Source: Emticicia aquatilis
GTDB taxonomy: Bacteria > Bacteroidota > Bacteroidia > Cytophagales > Spirosomataceae
Reading direction: 5' to 3'
NCBI RefSeq assembly: GCF_014644295.1
Contig: NZ_BMKK01000001.1
Location: forward strand, 186,001 to 250,000
Length of the DNA: 64,000 bases
Shown here: one piece after another, positions 15,801 to 24,036 of the stretch
How positions within the stretch are numbered: the stretch's first letter is position 1
Layout: each line of letters begins with the position of its first letter
Translations under genes and position numbers: made by a program
The notes under the pieces: generated by a model
Told to the model about the DNA's origin: nothing
The model's input: only the letters and a program-made list of their open reading frames with translations
The model's database searches: none

Positions 15801-16867
15801 AATTCGTGCGTTACACACTCAACCGTCCAAGAGAAAGTTGGGTAAGTTGCAAACGTATTTTGTACCATACTTACACCGTGTGCATACGATTTACTACAAA
15901 GTGTACTCAAATACGCAATTCCACCACCTAAATTTCTTGTCGTGAGGAAGTGAGCCAAATTACCATTAAAATTCGCTCCTCTATTAGTATTAAATGATTG
16001 TAAAACGCTTGAAGTTGTAGTAAGCGTACGATAAGGGTCGGGAGTTGTCCAAACGTAAATTTCTGAAATCTGAATATCAATATTTTCGTTCTGGTATAAA
16101 GTAGCTACCTGATTAAAGAAACTCGTTACGTAGTTTGTTACATTCGTTACATTCGAGCCATTATCTAAATACATCTGATAATCACACTCAAAATATACCG
16201 TTACTGTCTTGCATCCAATACCAGTAATAGAGGCTGATTCTTTGAGATTGGAAGTACGTATAGTTTTCTTAGGAGTAACTGGGTTTGTCCCGCACGCAAA
16301 AGGCTGAGTCGAAGTCAAATCACGCTCATTATATATAATATGGTCAGAAGATTTATCTTTTAGCTTTCCGATTTCATACTTCCCTGTTTTATCGGCGATA
16401 AAGCCTCTCACTTCATTTTTATAGATACTAATTGCCGCTACCGACTCAGTATCGCCTTTTACAATACCTCGATAATGAACACCTTCATCTGTTTTAGGAT
16501 TTTGATTTAATGTACTACTTGAAGAAACTTTAAAATTGGTAGTAGTGACTTGGATTCTTGCTAATTCAACGGTAATCGGGGTGCTACGGCCAGCTATTGG
16601 TAACGATAATACTAAGGTTGGGCGTGGTCTTTGCCATAAATCAGTCAGTTTGCTTACATCTATGCTTACAGTTGTACCTTTTTTTAGCTCTGATTGATTA
16701 ACATTATTGTTACTTGATTGTATAAAATTCTCTTCCGAAAATTTATTGTTATTTTTACGAACCTCCTCTACCCATTTAGCGACCTCTTTTTGTGCGAATA
16801 ACGGAAAATTAATAATAAGAGTGAATGCAAATAATGCAAACGCTCTACTAAAATAGAAGTTCTTCAT
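12851..16867 (-). CDS. Secreted M12-type zinc metalloprotease with nine FnIII repeats and a T9SS sorting domain
   Basis: 1338 residues. The signal peptide is 1-25 (ends at LFAQ). A propeptide-like region reaches to about 200. The protease domain has HELGHNLGSNH at 354-364 (three zinc histidines and the catalytic glutamate) and an IMSYCH Met-turn near 403, a reprolysin/adamalysin-like layout. From about residue 446 there are nine fibronectin type III-like repeats of about 86 residues, most starting CAAPVSL or CTAP and containing YNWQVKANCSAYS; repeats 3-6 are nearly identical. The last 80 residues, opening with FSIFPNPAQNNISL and ending with GMYIIQMVS, are a type A sorting domain that directs secretion through the type IX system. 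Probably a cell-surface or released protease or adhesin; the substrate is unknown. Confidence 0.93.
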   Translation of the reverse strand: MKNFYFSRAFALFAFTLIINFPLFAQKEVAKWVEEVRKNNNKFSEENFIQSSNNNVNQSELKKGTTVSIDVSKLTDLWQRPRPTLVLSLPIAGRSTPITVELARIQVTTTNFKVSSSSTLNQNPKTDEGVHYRGIVKGDTESVAAISIYKNEVRGFIADKTGKYEIGKLKDKSSDHIIYNERDLTSTQPFACGTNPVTPKKTIRTSNLKESASITGIGCKTVTVYFECDYQMYLDNGSNVTNVTNYVTSFFNQVATLYQNENIDIQISEIYVWTTPDPYRTLTTTSSVLQSFNTNRGANFNGNLAHFLTTRNLGGGIAYLSTLCSKSYAHGVSMVQNTFATYPTFSWTVECVTHELGHNLGSNHTQWCGWVKPDGTTGPIDNCAAPEGGCTTVGPAPTNGGTIMSYCHLTTTGINFANGFGTLPGNAIRAGVTNATCLATSASTTSAPTGQQTTNITNNTATLSWNAVPNGLAYSVDYKPTSSATWTTLGSFTTTAANLSGLLAGTSYDWRVKCDCSGYSTTSTFVTTGTASCAAPISLTSSSISSTTANLSWGAVSGATNYTVQYKTSSATTWTVAGTVSTTTYTLSGLVASTAYNWQVKANCSAYSATANFSTLAATCAAPVSLASSSIASTTASVSWGTVSGATSYTVQYKTSSATTWITAGTVSTTTYALSGLVANTSYNWQVKANCSAYSATASFTTLASTCAAPVSLASSSIASTTASVSWGAVSGATSYTVQYKTSSATTWTTAGTVSTTTYALSGLVASTAYNWQVKANCSAYSVTASFTTLASTCAAPVSLSSSAIASTTASVSWGAVSGATSYTIQYKTSSATTWTTAGTVSTTTYALSGLVASTAYNWQVKANCSSYSATASFSTLASTCAAPVSLSSSAIASTTASVSWGAVSGATSYTIQYKTSSATTWITAGTVSTTTYALSGLVASTAYNWQVKANCSAYSATASFTTLAASCTAPFGLSSTNIASTSVTLVWNSVSGATSYTIQYKTSSATTWSTAATVSTTNYNLTALIAGTTYNWQVKANCSAYSTTASFATPTASCTAPSGLSTTNITSSSATLVWNSVSGATSYTVQYKTSSATTWSTAATVSTTNYNLTALIAGTTYNWQVKANCSAYSAAVSFTTTTCTAPTGLTSSNVAGTSATIAWNLVSGAASYTIQYKKSTTSTWTTVATVSANAYSLTGLTKNTTYNWQIKANCSVYSSTATFTTLSTAALKNAIVATSNDYEIKEEKIQYLPNFPIEPRTKFSIFPNPAQNNISLIISNEEKIEGGVFYQIVDFRGKVRKSQKITTDNIDLQISDLESGMYIIQMVSKLGVIESKTLIKE
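13190..15530. repeat. Tandem ~258-bp repeats encoding FnIII domains
   Basis: Nine in-frame units inside the metalloprotease gene. Units 3-6 (about 14000-15000) differ at only scattered bases, including silent sites, which indicates recent duplication or gene conversion. The outer units are more diverged. Confidence 0.9.
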
Positions 16868-17366
16868 AAATAAATTTTATAGTATTACTCAATAACAATT
16901 GACAGGATTAACCCTATTAAATCAGTACAAATCTTATACCGTTTAATAATTTTTTAAATCATCTGAATATGCAAAAAGGGGGCTTAATGAAGTAAATTGA
17001 AAAGTAAAAAACTTAGAATAATACAATGAATATATTCGTTTACGGGCATAAATACAAGAAATATGCAAATCAAACTTCATCAATAAGTGTCGGCAAAGAA
17101 GCAAAGAAAAAACTTAATTATGTAGAAAAAAAATAACTTTTACGTATATAGGTAGAGTTATTAAGTGGGTATAATTAGTCAATAAATTAGCCACAATAAT
17201 AGTGCCAAAATGAGTCATTATAACGCTCCAAAATTCCCTCCGTGATGGTCATTCTCAAATCATTTTCAGAATTTTACCCTTTCCGAAACTCATATTTGTC
17301 TAATTTTGTAGTCATAAATAGAAAAGTGAACTTATAATCCATTAAAAAAATCAAATTTGCTTTACA
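16868..17366. other. 499-bp AT-rich intergenic region, divergent promoters
   Basis: It lies between the leftward metalloprotease and the rightward SnoaL gene and must hold both promoters. Only the -7 box at 17301 is recognisable. A 36-codon frame at 17026-17136 has no supporting feature. Nothing else seen. Confidence 0.6.
17301..17308 (+). promoter_or_regulatory. -7 promoter box for the SnoaL-GNAT-nitrilase operon
   Basis: TAATTTTG fits TAnnTTTG; TTTC 17-18 bp upstream is a weak -33. The operon ATG is at 17367. Confidence 0.5.
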
Positions 17367-17765
17367 ATGAACGCCTTAGAAACCGTAAAAAATTACTACG
17401 ATTGCTTTAATAACAAAGACTGGAAAGGAATGTTGGCTCTCGTTCATCCAGAAATCAAGCACCAACCCAATCAAGGAGAAGAACGCATCGGTATTGAATT
17501 ATTCACTGCGTTTTTGCAAATGATGGATGAATGCTACGAAGAAACCTTGACAGAAATCGTGCTTTTGGGTGAACCTAACAACAGCCGTGTAGCCGCCGAA
17601 TTTGTGGTAAATGGCATCTATAAAAAAGGGGATGAAGATTCGCCAGCAGCTCACGGTCAAAAATATGTGTTGCCAGCGGGGGCATTTTTGGAAGTAAAAG
17701 ATGGAAAAATTACTCGTGTAACTACTTATTATAACCTTCCGCTTTGGATTAAGTTGGTTTCGTAA
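17367..17765 (+). CDS. SnoaL-like / ketosteroid isomerase-related protein
   Basis: 132 residues of the NTF2-like cone fold. Typical start NALETVKNYYDCFNNKDWKGMLALVHPEI, a central RVAAEFVVNGIYKK strand, and the end FLEVKDGKITRVTTYYNLPLWIKLV. Members bind small hydrophobic ligands or act as isomerases or hydrolases; the activity is not predictable here. It is the first gene of a three-gene unit, with the GNAT gene starting 2 bp after its stop, which suggests a shared pathway with the acetyltransferase and amidase. Confidence 0.8.
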   Translation: MNALETVKNYYDCFNNKDWKGMLALVHPEIKHQPNQGEERIGIELFTAFLQMMDECYEETLTEIVLLGEPNNSRVAAEFVVNGIYKKGDEDSPAAHGQKYVLPAGAFLEVKDGKITRVTTYYNLPLWIKLVS

Positions 17766-17767
17766 AA

Positions 17768-18370
17768 ATGACTCAGCTTTCGTACATAAAAAAAACAGGT
17801 GCTGAAATAGCATCTGTTTTCGATGAACTCGCACAACTCCGTATTACGGTTTTTAGGGCCTTCCCATATCTTTATGAAGGAAGTATTGCCTATGAAAAAG
17901 AGTATCTCAAGGTTTATTGTTCTTCGGCCAATGCCTTTTTATTCGCTGTTTATGATGGTACTCAAATGGTAGGTGCAACTACTTGTATTCCACTACTCGA
18001 CGAAACAACCGAAGTACAAGAACCATTCATCAATGCAGGTATCGACCTCTCAAGTGTATTTTATTTTGGTGAAAGTATTTTATTGCCCCAATATCGTGGG
18101 TTGGGCTTAGGACATCGTTTTTTTGATGAAAGAGAAGCTCACGCACGAAATTTTAAAACTTGTAAAATGACCTGCTTTTGTTCGGTTGTTCGTCCAGAAA
18201 ATCATCAGTTGAAGCCTGTCGCTTATCAGCCATTAGACGCTTTTTGGACAAAACGAGGTTATCAGAAAGAACCTTCGCTCAAAAGTAAATTTGAATGGCT
18301 TGATATTGGAGAAGAGCTTTCGACTCAAAAAGAAATGATTTATTGGACCAAACAAATTAACCCAAAATGA
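17768..18370 (+). CDS. GNAT family N-acetyltransferase
   Basis: 200 residues. The acetyl-CoA-binding core is visible: ESILLPQYRGLGLGHRFFDEREAHA (the R/Q-x-x-G-x-G/A loop as YRGLGLG) in the middle, followed by CSVVRPENHQ and a KRGY element near the C-terminus. Its stop overlaps the nitrilase start by 4 bp (ATGA). In Bacillus YhcX and relatives a GNAT domain of this kind is fused to a nitrilase domain; here the two are separate adjacent genes. Substrate unknown. Confidence 0.85.
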   Translation: MTQLSYIKKTGAEIASVFDELAQLRITVFRAFPYLYEGSIAYEKEYLKVYCSSANAFLFAVYDGTQMVGATTCIPLLDETTEVQEPFINAGIDLSSVFYFGESILLPQYRGLGLGHRFFDEREAHARNFKTCKMTCFCSVVRPENHQLKPVAYQPLDAFWTKRGYQKEPSLKSKFEWLDIGEELSTQKEMIYWTKQINPK

Positions 18371-19266
18371 CCGTAACCGTAGCTTCGGCACAATATCCGA
18401 TTACCGAACACAAAAGTCTTGACCATTGGCGATTACACACTGAGCAGTGGGTAGCAAAAGCGGCTCGACAAAATGCTGAAATCTTGCTTTTCCCTGAATA
18501 TGGCTCAATGGAACTGGTCAGTTTGTTTTCCGACGAAATTCGTGCTGATATTCGTTGGCAAGTACGAGAACTTGATTCACTCAAAAACGATTTTTGCGAA
18601 ACATTTATTAGCCTTGCACGAAAATACCAAGTTACTATCGTCGCTCCGAGTTTCCCTGTACTTGAAAGTGACAAAATCTATAATCGTGCGTATGTTTTTT
18701 CGGCAAAAAGCTTAGTTGGTTATCAAGATAAGTTTTTCATGACTCGTTTCGAGAATGAAGAATGGGGAATTCATTCTGCTCCCAAACAACTAACAGTCTT
18801 TGAGGCTGATTGGGGAAGTTTCGGTATTCAGATTTGCTATGATGTCGAATTTCCGATTGGTTCACAGTGTTTGTGCGAAGCTGGAGCATCGTTGATTCTT
18901 TCTCCAAGTTGTACCGAAACCATTCGAGGAGCAACCCGTGTGCATATCGGAGCAAGAGCAAGAGCCTTAGAAAATCAATGCTATACGGTTGTTTCGCAAA
19001 CAATAAATAATGCGTTATGGTCGCCCGCGGTAGATATAAACTTTGGTTTTGGAGCTTTTTACACTACGCCTGATAAAAGTCTTCCCGAACAAGGCATCAT
19101 TTCTGTAAGTAAGGCACAAGAAGAAGGTTGGTTAATAGAAACGCTCGACCTTGATAAAATTCAGCAAGTACGAGCCGATGGACAAGTATTTAACTTCAAA
19201 GATTTTCAGCGAATAAGCACAGGCTTTGAGACTGAAGAAATAAGCATATTAAAGGCTAAAATCTAA
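18367..19266 (+). CDS. Carbon-nitrogen hydrolase (nitrilase superfamily amidase)
   Basis: 299 residues. The Glu-Lys-Cys triad is complete: E44 in LFPEYGS, K122 in YQDKFFMTRFE, C157 in QICYDVEFP. This predicts amide or nitrile hydrolysis through a cysteine acyl-enzyme. It overlaps the acetyltransferase by 4 bp, so co-translation is likely. The pairing with GNAT suggests that an acylated amine or amide is made and cleaved, or that two steps act on one metabolite. A 20-bp hairpin ends the operon. Confidence 0.9.
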   Translation: MTVTVASAQYPITEHKSLDHWRLHTEQWVAKAARQNAEILLFPEYGSMELVSLFSDEIRADIRWQVRELDSLKNDFCETFISLARKYQVTIVAPSFPVLESDKIYNRAYVFSAKSLVGYQDKFFMTRFENEEWGIHSAPKQLTVFEADWGSFGIQICYDVEFPIGSQCLCEAGASLILSPSCTETIRGATRVHIGARARALENQCYTVVSQTINNALWSPAVDINFGFGAFYTTPDKSLPEQGIISVSKAQEEGWLIETLDLDKIQQVRADGQVFNFKDFQRISTGFETEEISILKAKI

Positions 19267-19286
19267 TTTTTTATTCGGCTTTAGCT

Positions 19287-19332
19287 ATAAAACAGAACGC
19301 TGATTTTTAGATAAATCAGCGTTCTGTTTTAT
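19287..19332. terminator. Bidirectional terminator
   Basis: Perfect 20-bp stem with a TTAGAT loop, A-rich on the left and T-rich on the right, between the convergent nitrilase and outer-membrane protein genes. It can serve both. Confidence 0.9.
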
Positions 19333-19337
19333 AATCA

Positions 19338-20051
19338 TTACATAAAACCAGCCAAGCCAATCTTAATTACAATTTGATTAGTACTGGTTAATACCTGTTT
19401 ATAAGAAGTCAGGTACGAACTATTAATTTCAACACTATTAGGCTTTACGATTTTGGTAGCATCAGCTTGCTGATAATAAACTCCAATATCAAGGTATGTA
19501 TTTTTCAACTGGCCAGTAAGTTTTATACCAAGCCCCACTCCTACCCCATAATTCGGCACAACTCGATTAACAGCTTTCAAAACCTCACTTTGGTCTGGAC
19601 TTAACTGCTCAACCACAGTTGTTCGTATGACCTTTGCTCCAAAAAACGCATCCGCATAAGGATTCAGCTTAGAACTCCACAAAATAGGACGATACCGAGC
19701 TAATCCATTCAACCAAAACGAATTGTTTGCCACATAAAATTCGCCCAAAGCATTACTAACAAAATCTTTGTCTCGACCGTTAGATTGATACCCCAGCTCC
19801 GCTCCATAAAATACTGCTGACGCTTTTTTTCGTTTATATGGGTTCATCAACCCACCCACCACAATACCTGCTTTTGTGCCTGCATTGTCGGCATCTTTCA
19901 GAATTTTGTGATAATTTCCTGTCGGATTCCCAAGATTAAGCGACATATACCACGCATATCGGTCTTCAAGATATTTCGTGGGCTTTTCTTGAGCCATCAC
20001 ATTGACTATCAAACAATTGAGTATCAGCAACAAGTTGATTATCCGTTTCAT
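19338..20051 (-). CDS. Outer-membrane beta-barrel-like protein, function unknown
   Basis: 237 residues. Signal peptide 1-20 (ends VMAQ). The rest shows alternating hydrophobic residues and aromatic-glycine strands (AWYMSLNLGNPTGNYH, AVFYGAELGYQSN, YGVGVGLGIKLTG) and ends in a phenylalanine-glycine-rich strand, as in small barrels of the outer membrane. No specific family recognised. It follows porX in the same direction with a 49-bp gap and might be co-transcribed with it. Confidence 0.7.
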   Translation of the reverse strand: MKRIINLLLILNCLIVNVMAQEKPTKYLEDRYAWYMSLNLGNPTGNYHKILKDADNAGTKAGIVVGGLMNPYKRKKASAVFYGAELGYQSNGRDKDFVSNALGEFYVANNSFWLNGLARYRPILWSSKLNPYADAFFGAKVIRTTVVEQLSPDQSEVLKAVNRVVPNYGVGVGLGIKLTGQLKNTYLDIGVYYQQADATKIVKPNSVEINSSYLTSYKQVLTSTNQIVIKIGLAGFM

Positions 20052-20100
20052 TTTCTGTTGTGGTATGTGGTCATTCTTAACACAATTTAGGAAACTGTGT

Positions 20101-21663
20101 TTACTTCGCTGTCAAATAAGCAAACGGCACTATCATTTCCTCGATAGAGATTCCTCCATGTTGGAAAGTATCACGATAATGGCTAACGTAATGATTATAG
20201 TTATTCGGATACGCAAAGAAATAATCCTCGGTAGTAAAGAAATAAGCCGTCGAAATATTTGGTTTTGGTAACATAAAAGTTTCTGGTTTACGCACTACCA
20301 AAACGTGGTCGTTTTTATCATCTAAGTTTAGGTTTTTACCTTGCTTATAACGAAGATTCGTATTAACGTTTCTATCGCCAACAATACGTTTCGGATGTTT
20401 TACTTTTATCATACCGTGGTCGGTTGTAATTACCAAACGGCCTTTTTTATCGGCAATTTTCTTCAATAAATCCAACAAAGGTGAGTGTTCGAGCCAAGAT
20501 TTAGTTATCGAACGATATGCTGATTCATCAGGAGCAAGCTCTTTAATCATACCCATTTCGGTACGTGAATGCGAAAGCATATCAACAAAATTATAGACAA
20601 TCGCCACCAGCTGATTTTTCAATAAGTTATTGAAATTATCGACCAAGCTTTTACCTTGAGCCGTATTTAAGATTTTATGATATGAAAAACTAATATTCTG
20701 GCGGCTTTTCTCAATCTGACGTTTCAAAAATTCAGCCTCATTATTATTCAAGGCATCTTCATTTTCACCTTCATCATTTACCCATAAATCGGGGTGATAT
20801 TTTGCCATATCTGAAGGCATCATTCCCGAGAAAATTGCATTGCGAGCATACGAAGTTGCCGTAGGCAAAATCGCATAATAATCACTTTCTTCTTCTACAT
20901 TGAAATAATCAGAAATCACCTCTTCGATTACCTTCCATTGGTCATAACGAAGGTTATCAATCAGTAAAAAGAAAAGTGGAGAATCGTTTTTAACCAAAGG
21001 AAAAACTTTGGTTTTCATCAACTGATGCGAAAGCAGAGGCTTGTCGGCTTTAGGGTCTGAGAGCCAATCTTCGTAGTTTTCTTCAACAAACTTACAAAAA
21101 TTAGAGTTGGCTTCGGCCTTTTGCATGCCAAAAACCTCTTCCATACTTTTATCTTCTGATTTGTCGAGTTGAAGCTCCCAGAAAATCAATTTTTTATAAA
21201 TCTCCGACCATTCTTCATGACCAATGCGGTCGTTGTATTGCATGGCTAAGTTTCTGAAATCCTGCTGATAACCCAAGTTTGTTTTCTCCGAAATCAAGCG
21301 TTTGTTATCAAGAATTTTCTTAACCGAAAGTAAAATCTGGTTCGGATTGATTGGTTTTATCAAATAATCGGCAATCTGTGAGCCGATAGCGTCTTCCATG
21401 ATACGTTCTTCTTCCGACTTCGTAATCATCACAACTGGCAAGTTTGGCTTCAGAATTTTAATTTTTGAAAGTGTTTCCAAACCCGTCATACCTGGCATCA
21501 TTTCATCCAAAAACACCACATCGAACCTTTCTGACTCAACCTTATCAAGTGCGTCGGCTCCGCTCGGCACAGGCGTCACATCGTAGCCCTTAGCTTGCAA
21601 GAAAATTATGTATGGTTTTAATAAATCTATTTCGTCATCGGCCCAAAGAATATTATATCGCAT
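20101..21663 (-). CDS. porX: PorX: response regulator fused to a PglZ phosphodiesterase domain
   Basis: 520 residues. An N-terminal CheY-like receiver (WADDE near residues 7-11, phospho-acceptor D53 in FLDEMMPG, K in LIKPINP) is followed by helical linker segments and an alkaline-phosphatase-fold PglZ domain (FLLIDNLRYDQW about residue 225, SYARNAIFSG, VITTDHGMIKVKHP). This architecture defines PorX, the regulator of type IX secretion genes, acting with PorY and an ECF sigma factor. The PglZ part is a phosphodiesterase in studied members. The cargo-type metalloprotease 3 kb away carries a T9SS tail, which fits, though PorX genes are not usually linked to cargo. Confidence 0.94.
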   Translation of the reverse strand: MRYNILWADDEIDLLKPYIIFLQAKGYDVTPVPSGADALDKVESERFDVVFLDEMMPGMTGLETLSKIKILKPNLPVVMITKSEEERIMEDAIGSQIADYLIKPINPNQILLSVKKILDNKRLISEKTNLGYQQDFRNLAMQYNDRIGHEEWSEIYKKLIFWELQLDKSEDKSMEEVFGMQKAEANSNFCKFVEENYEDWLSDPKADKPLLSHQLMKTKVFPLVKNDSPLFFLLIDNLRYDQWKVIEEVISDYFNVEEESDYYAILPTATSYARNAIFSGMMPSDMAKYHPDLWVNDEGENEDALNNNEAEFLKRQIEKSRQNISFSYHKILNTAQGKSLVDNFNNLLKNQLVAIVYNFVDMLSHSRTEMGMIKELAPDESAYRSITKSWLEHSPLLDLLKKIADKKGRLVITTDHGMIKVKHPKRIVGDRNVNTNLRYKQGKNLNLDDKNDHVLVVRKPETFMLPKPNISTAYFFTTEDYFFAYPNNYNHYVSHYRDTFQHGGISIEEMIVPFAYLTAK

Positions 21664-21801
21664 AAGTTATGATTTTATTCGCCCTCCAGTAGCAACAGCA
21701 AACTGACCCAGTGGAGAACTATTTAGTAAAATATAGGACTACTTTTAATTAATCTCTAACGGCATAAACGCTATTTTGTTGCTTTCTTAATCTTTAAAAA
21801 A

Positions 21802-22545
21802 TTATAAAAGGCTCTTATTCAACTTTTCTAAATCCTCGGGGGTATCAACGCCTATACTTTCGTAGTTAGTGATAGTCGCATAAATTTTGTATCCATATCC
21901 AAGCCAACGTAATTGTTCGAGTTTTTCGGTGTTTTCGAGTGGCGATGGTGGCAAATGCGAAATCTGCTCCAAAACATCATTCCGATAGGCATATAGGCCA
22001 ATATGCTTATAAAAATCTGCGTGGTCGAGCCAAGTTTCGGGTTCAAATCCACGCACATAAGGCACAGTTTGGCGACTAAAGTATAAACATTGTTTACGCA
22101 TGGTGAGTACAGCCTTTACCACATTTGGGTCGAACAAGGTTTCGTAATCAGTTATTTTCTTGACAGCCGTAGCGATTTCGGTCTTAAAATCGAGCAGTTT
22201 TGCCATTTGGTCAATGGTTTCGGGGTCGATATAAGGTTCGTCTCCTTGAATATTGATAATGTAGTCGAATTTACTTCCCCCTCCTGCTTTTTGCAAAGCC
22301 TCAAAACAGCGGTCAGTTCCACTCGGGTGATTTTGGGCAGTCATGTAAGCCTCACCTCCAAATGAAATAACATGTTCTAATATACGAGCATCGTCGGTAG
22401 CCACCACTACTTTATTGAGACTTTTGGCTTTTAGAGCTTGTTCGTACACACGCTGAATCATACTTTTTCCGCCAATATCGGCCAAAGGCTTTCCGGGAAA
22501 GCGGCTCGAAGCGAATCTTGCTGGAATAATACCGAGAATTTTCAT
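21802..22545 (-). CDS. kdsB: 3-deoxy-manno-octulosonate cytidylyltransferase
   Basis: 247 residues, standard length. Activates KDO to CMP-KDO for lipopolysaccharide inner core. IPARFASSRFPGKPLADIGGKSMI at the N-terminus is the nucleotide-binding signature; IINIQGDEPYIDPETID holds the metal-binding aspartate; SRQTVPYVRG, HIGLYAYR and ENTEKLEQLRWL complete the family blocks. Single gene; the LysM gene is divergent. Confidence 0.97.
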   Translation of the reverse strand: MKILGIIPARFASSRFPGKPLADIGGKSMIQRVYEQALKAKSLNKVVVATDDARILEHVISFGGEAYMTAQNHPSGTDRCFEALQKAGGGSKFDYIINIQGDEPYIDPETIDQMAKLLDFKTEIATAVKKITDYETLFDPNVVKAVLTMRKQCLYFSRQTVPYVRGFEPETWLDHADFYKHIGLYAYRNDVLEQISHLPPSPLENTEKLEQLRWLGYGYKIYATITNYESIGVDTPEDLEKLNKSLL

Positions 22546-22726
22546 AGGTTTTGTTGCTTGAAGAGGGCGAATTTACACCAAAAAAAAAATATATACGTTA
22601 ATCTGTCATAGAATGATTAAATTTGCATAAAATTGAAATAAATACCAGCAAAAAACGAAGTAAATTCGGTCTTTTTATTACATCGTGCACATTAAAAGTT
22701 TTGCATTTTATCCTAATTACGCCCAT

Positions 22727-23815
22727 ATGTTCAGATTGTTTTGTTCTACGACAGCCTTGATGCTTATTCTGACGAACTCTTTCGCTAATCCTGTTGATTC
22801 TCTTGGAGTCGAAAAAAGAAACGGAAAAATTTTGGTTCAACATAAAGTAGAAAAAGGCGAAACCCTATATTCAATCCTAAAAAGATATGACTGCTCAGAA
22901 AAAGATTTTCTAGTAGCTAATTCTTCGTTTAAAAAAGGAGCAACTATTTCGCCCGAACAAGTAATTGAAGTTCCTTTCAAAAGCAAGAAAGTAAAGCCTA
23001 AAGCAGCTCCCGTAGTTGAGATTGTGTCGGCCACACCAGCTAAAACCGAAAAGAAAAATGTCGATGAAAACGGAATTGAAGTAGTTGATGTACCAGAAGC
23101 AACACCAAAAGAACCACAAGTCACTGAAAAGATAGGCCAAACCGATGATTTAGCAAAGGGAGCTTCGGCAAAAACTGATAGTAATAAGAAAACCTCAGCA
23201 TCTAAAGTGCCAATCAAAGGCAAAACGCACACAGTAGTGGCTGGACAAAATCTATTTACGGTGGCTAAACTTCATAATATTAAGGTATGGCAAATTAGAG
23301 AATGGAATAATTTGACCAATGATGCCGTTCGTGTTGGGCAAGTCCTTATCGTAGAAAAACCCGCAGTTTTAGTAACAAAAACTGCAAAAAAAGATACATT
23401 AAAGCCAAAACCTGTACAGGTTCAAGCTCCTGCGGGTGATGTGGCCGTAAAAGAGAAAGAAAAGGAAAAACGTAAAGACCAAACGGTTGTAAACAAACCA
23501 GTAACTAACAAACCTGCAACCACAACCGTACCTAATGCTCCAGGAGGCAAGAAGTTTTCGGAACAAGGAATTGCCGAAATGATTGACGCAGGTGTAAGCA
23601 CCAATAAGTTTTTGGCTTTGCACCGCACTGCTCCAGTTGGAACACTTATCAAAGTTGCTAACCAAGCCAACGGCCAAAGTGTTTGGGTAAAAGTTATTGG
23701 CAAACTAAGCTCGGCGGGCGATGTAGTGATAAAAATTTCACCGAAAGCTTTCGAAAAATTATCGCCAAAAGATAAACGAATCAGAGCCGACTTGAGTTAT
23801 AGTGTTAGTAATTAG
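22727..23815 (+). CDS. Secreted protein with two LysM domains and an RlpA-like C-terminus
   Basis: 362 residues from the ATG at 22727, which places a clean signal peptide (MFRLFCSTTALMLILTNSFA) at the start; an in-frame GTG at 22685 would bury it. LysM 1 is around residues 37-85 (HKVEKGETLYSILKRYDCSE), LysM 2 about 180-225 (HTVVAGQNLFTVAKLHNI). Between and after them are Lys/Pro/Thr-rich linkers. The last 90 residues (SEQGIAEMIDAG, LHRTAPVGTLIKVANQANG, VWVKVIGKL) look like a double-psi barrel. It probably binds peptidoglycan in the periplasm. Confidence 0.82.
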   Translation: MFRLFCSTTALMLILTNSFANPVDSLGVEKRNGKILVQHKVEKGETLYSILKRYDCSEKDFLVANSSFKKGATISPEQVIEVPFKSKKVKPKAAPVVEIVSATPAKTEKKNVDENGIEVVDVPEATPKEPQVTEKIGQTDDLAKGASAKTDSNKKTSASKVPIKGKTHTVVAGQNLFTVAKLHNIKVWQIREWNNLTNDAVRVGQVLIVEKPAVLVTKTAKKDTLKPKPVQVQAPAGDVAVKEKEKEKRKDQTVVNKPVTNKPATTTVPNAPGGKKFSEQGIAEMIDAGVSTNKFLALHRTAPVGTLIKVANQANGQSVWVKVIGKLSSAGDVVIKISPKAFEKLSPKDKRIRADLSYSVSN

Positions 23816-23882
23816 TCCACTGTCGATAGTTTTCAGTCCACGGTGAAAGTAAAGTATTTATTATTTCAATTTGTACGCTTTT

Positions 23883-24032
23883 ATGCAAACTAAGTCAGTC
23901 ATTTGGACGGTTTTATTTTCTATCTTATATCCTTTTATTACGGTATTTGGCTTCTTATTTACAGCCATACTTGCCGTTTTTTCGTGGGTATCCAATAGTA
24001 TTGTTTGGGTTTTGAAGAAGATAAAATCATAA
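23883..24032 (+). CDS. Small hydrophobic membrane protein (49 aa), candidate
   Basis: ATG at 23883, stop at 24030-24032, 4 bp before the TIGR02757 start. One or two membrane helices (VLFSILYPFITVFGFLFTA) and a basic tail VLKKIKS. Codon pattern and position just ahead of a gene suggest translation, but no homologue is recognised. Confidence 0.5.
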   Translation: MQTKSVIWTVLFSILYPFITVFGFLFTAILAVFSWVSNSIVWVLKKIKS

Positions 24033-24036
24033 AATA

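Noticed and set aside
17026-17136. 36-codon plus-strand frame in the long intergenic gap
   Set aside because: Lysine/asparagine-rich, not next to a promoter or a coupled gene, and expected by chance in AT-rich DNA.
20101-21663. PglZ domain as a phage-defence (BREX/Pgl) component
   Set aside because: The N-terminal receiver domain and overall length identify PorX, and no other BREX gene is near.
22030-22065. tRNA-like 'ggttcaaatcc' T-loop sequence
   Set aside because: It lies inside kdsB with no acceptor stem or anticodon arm at the right distance.
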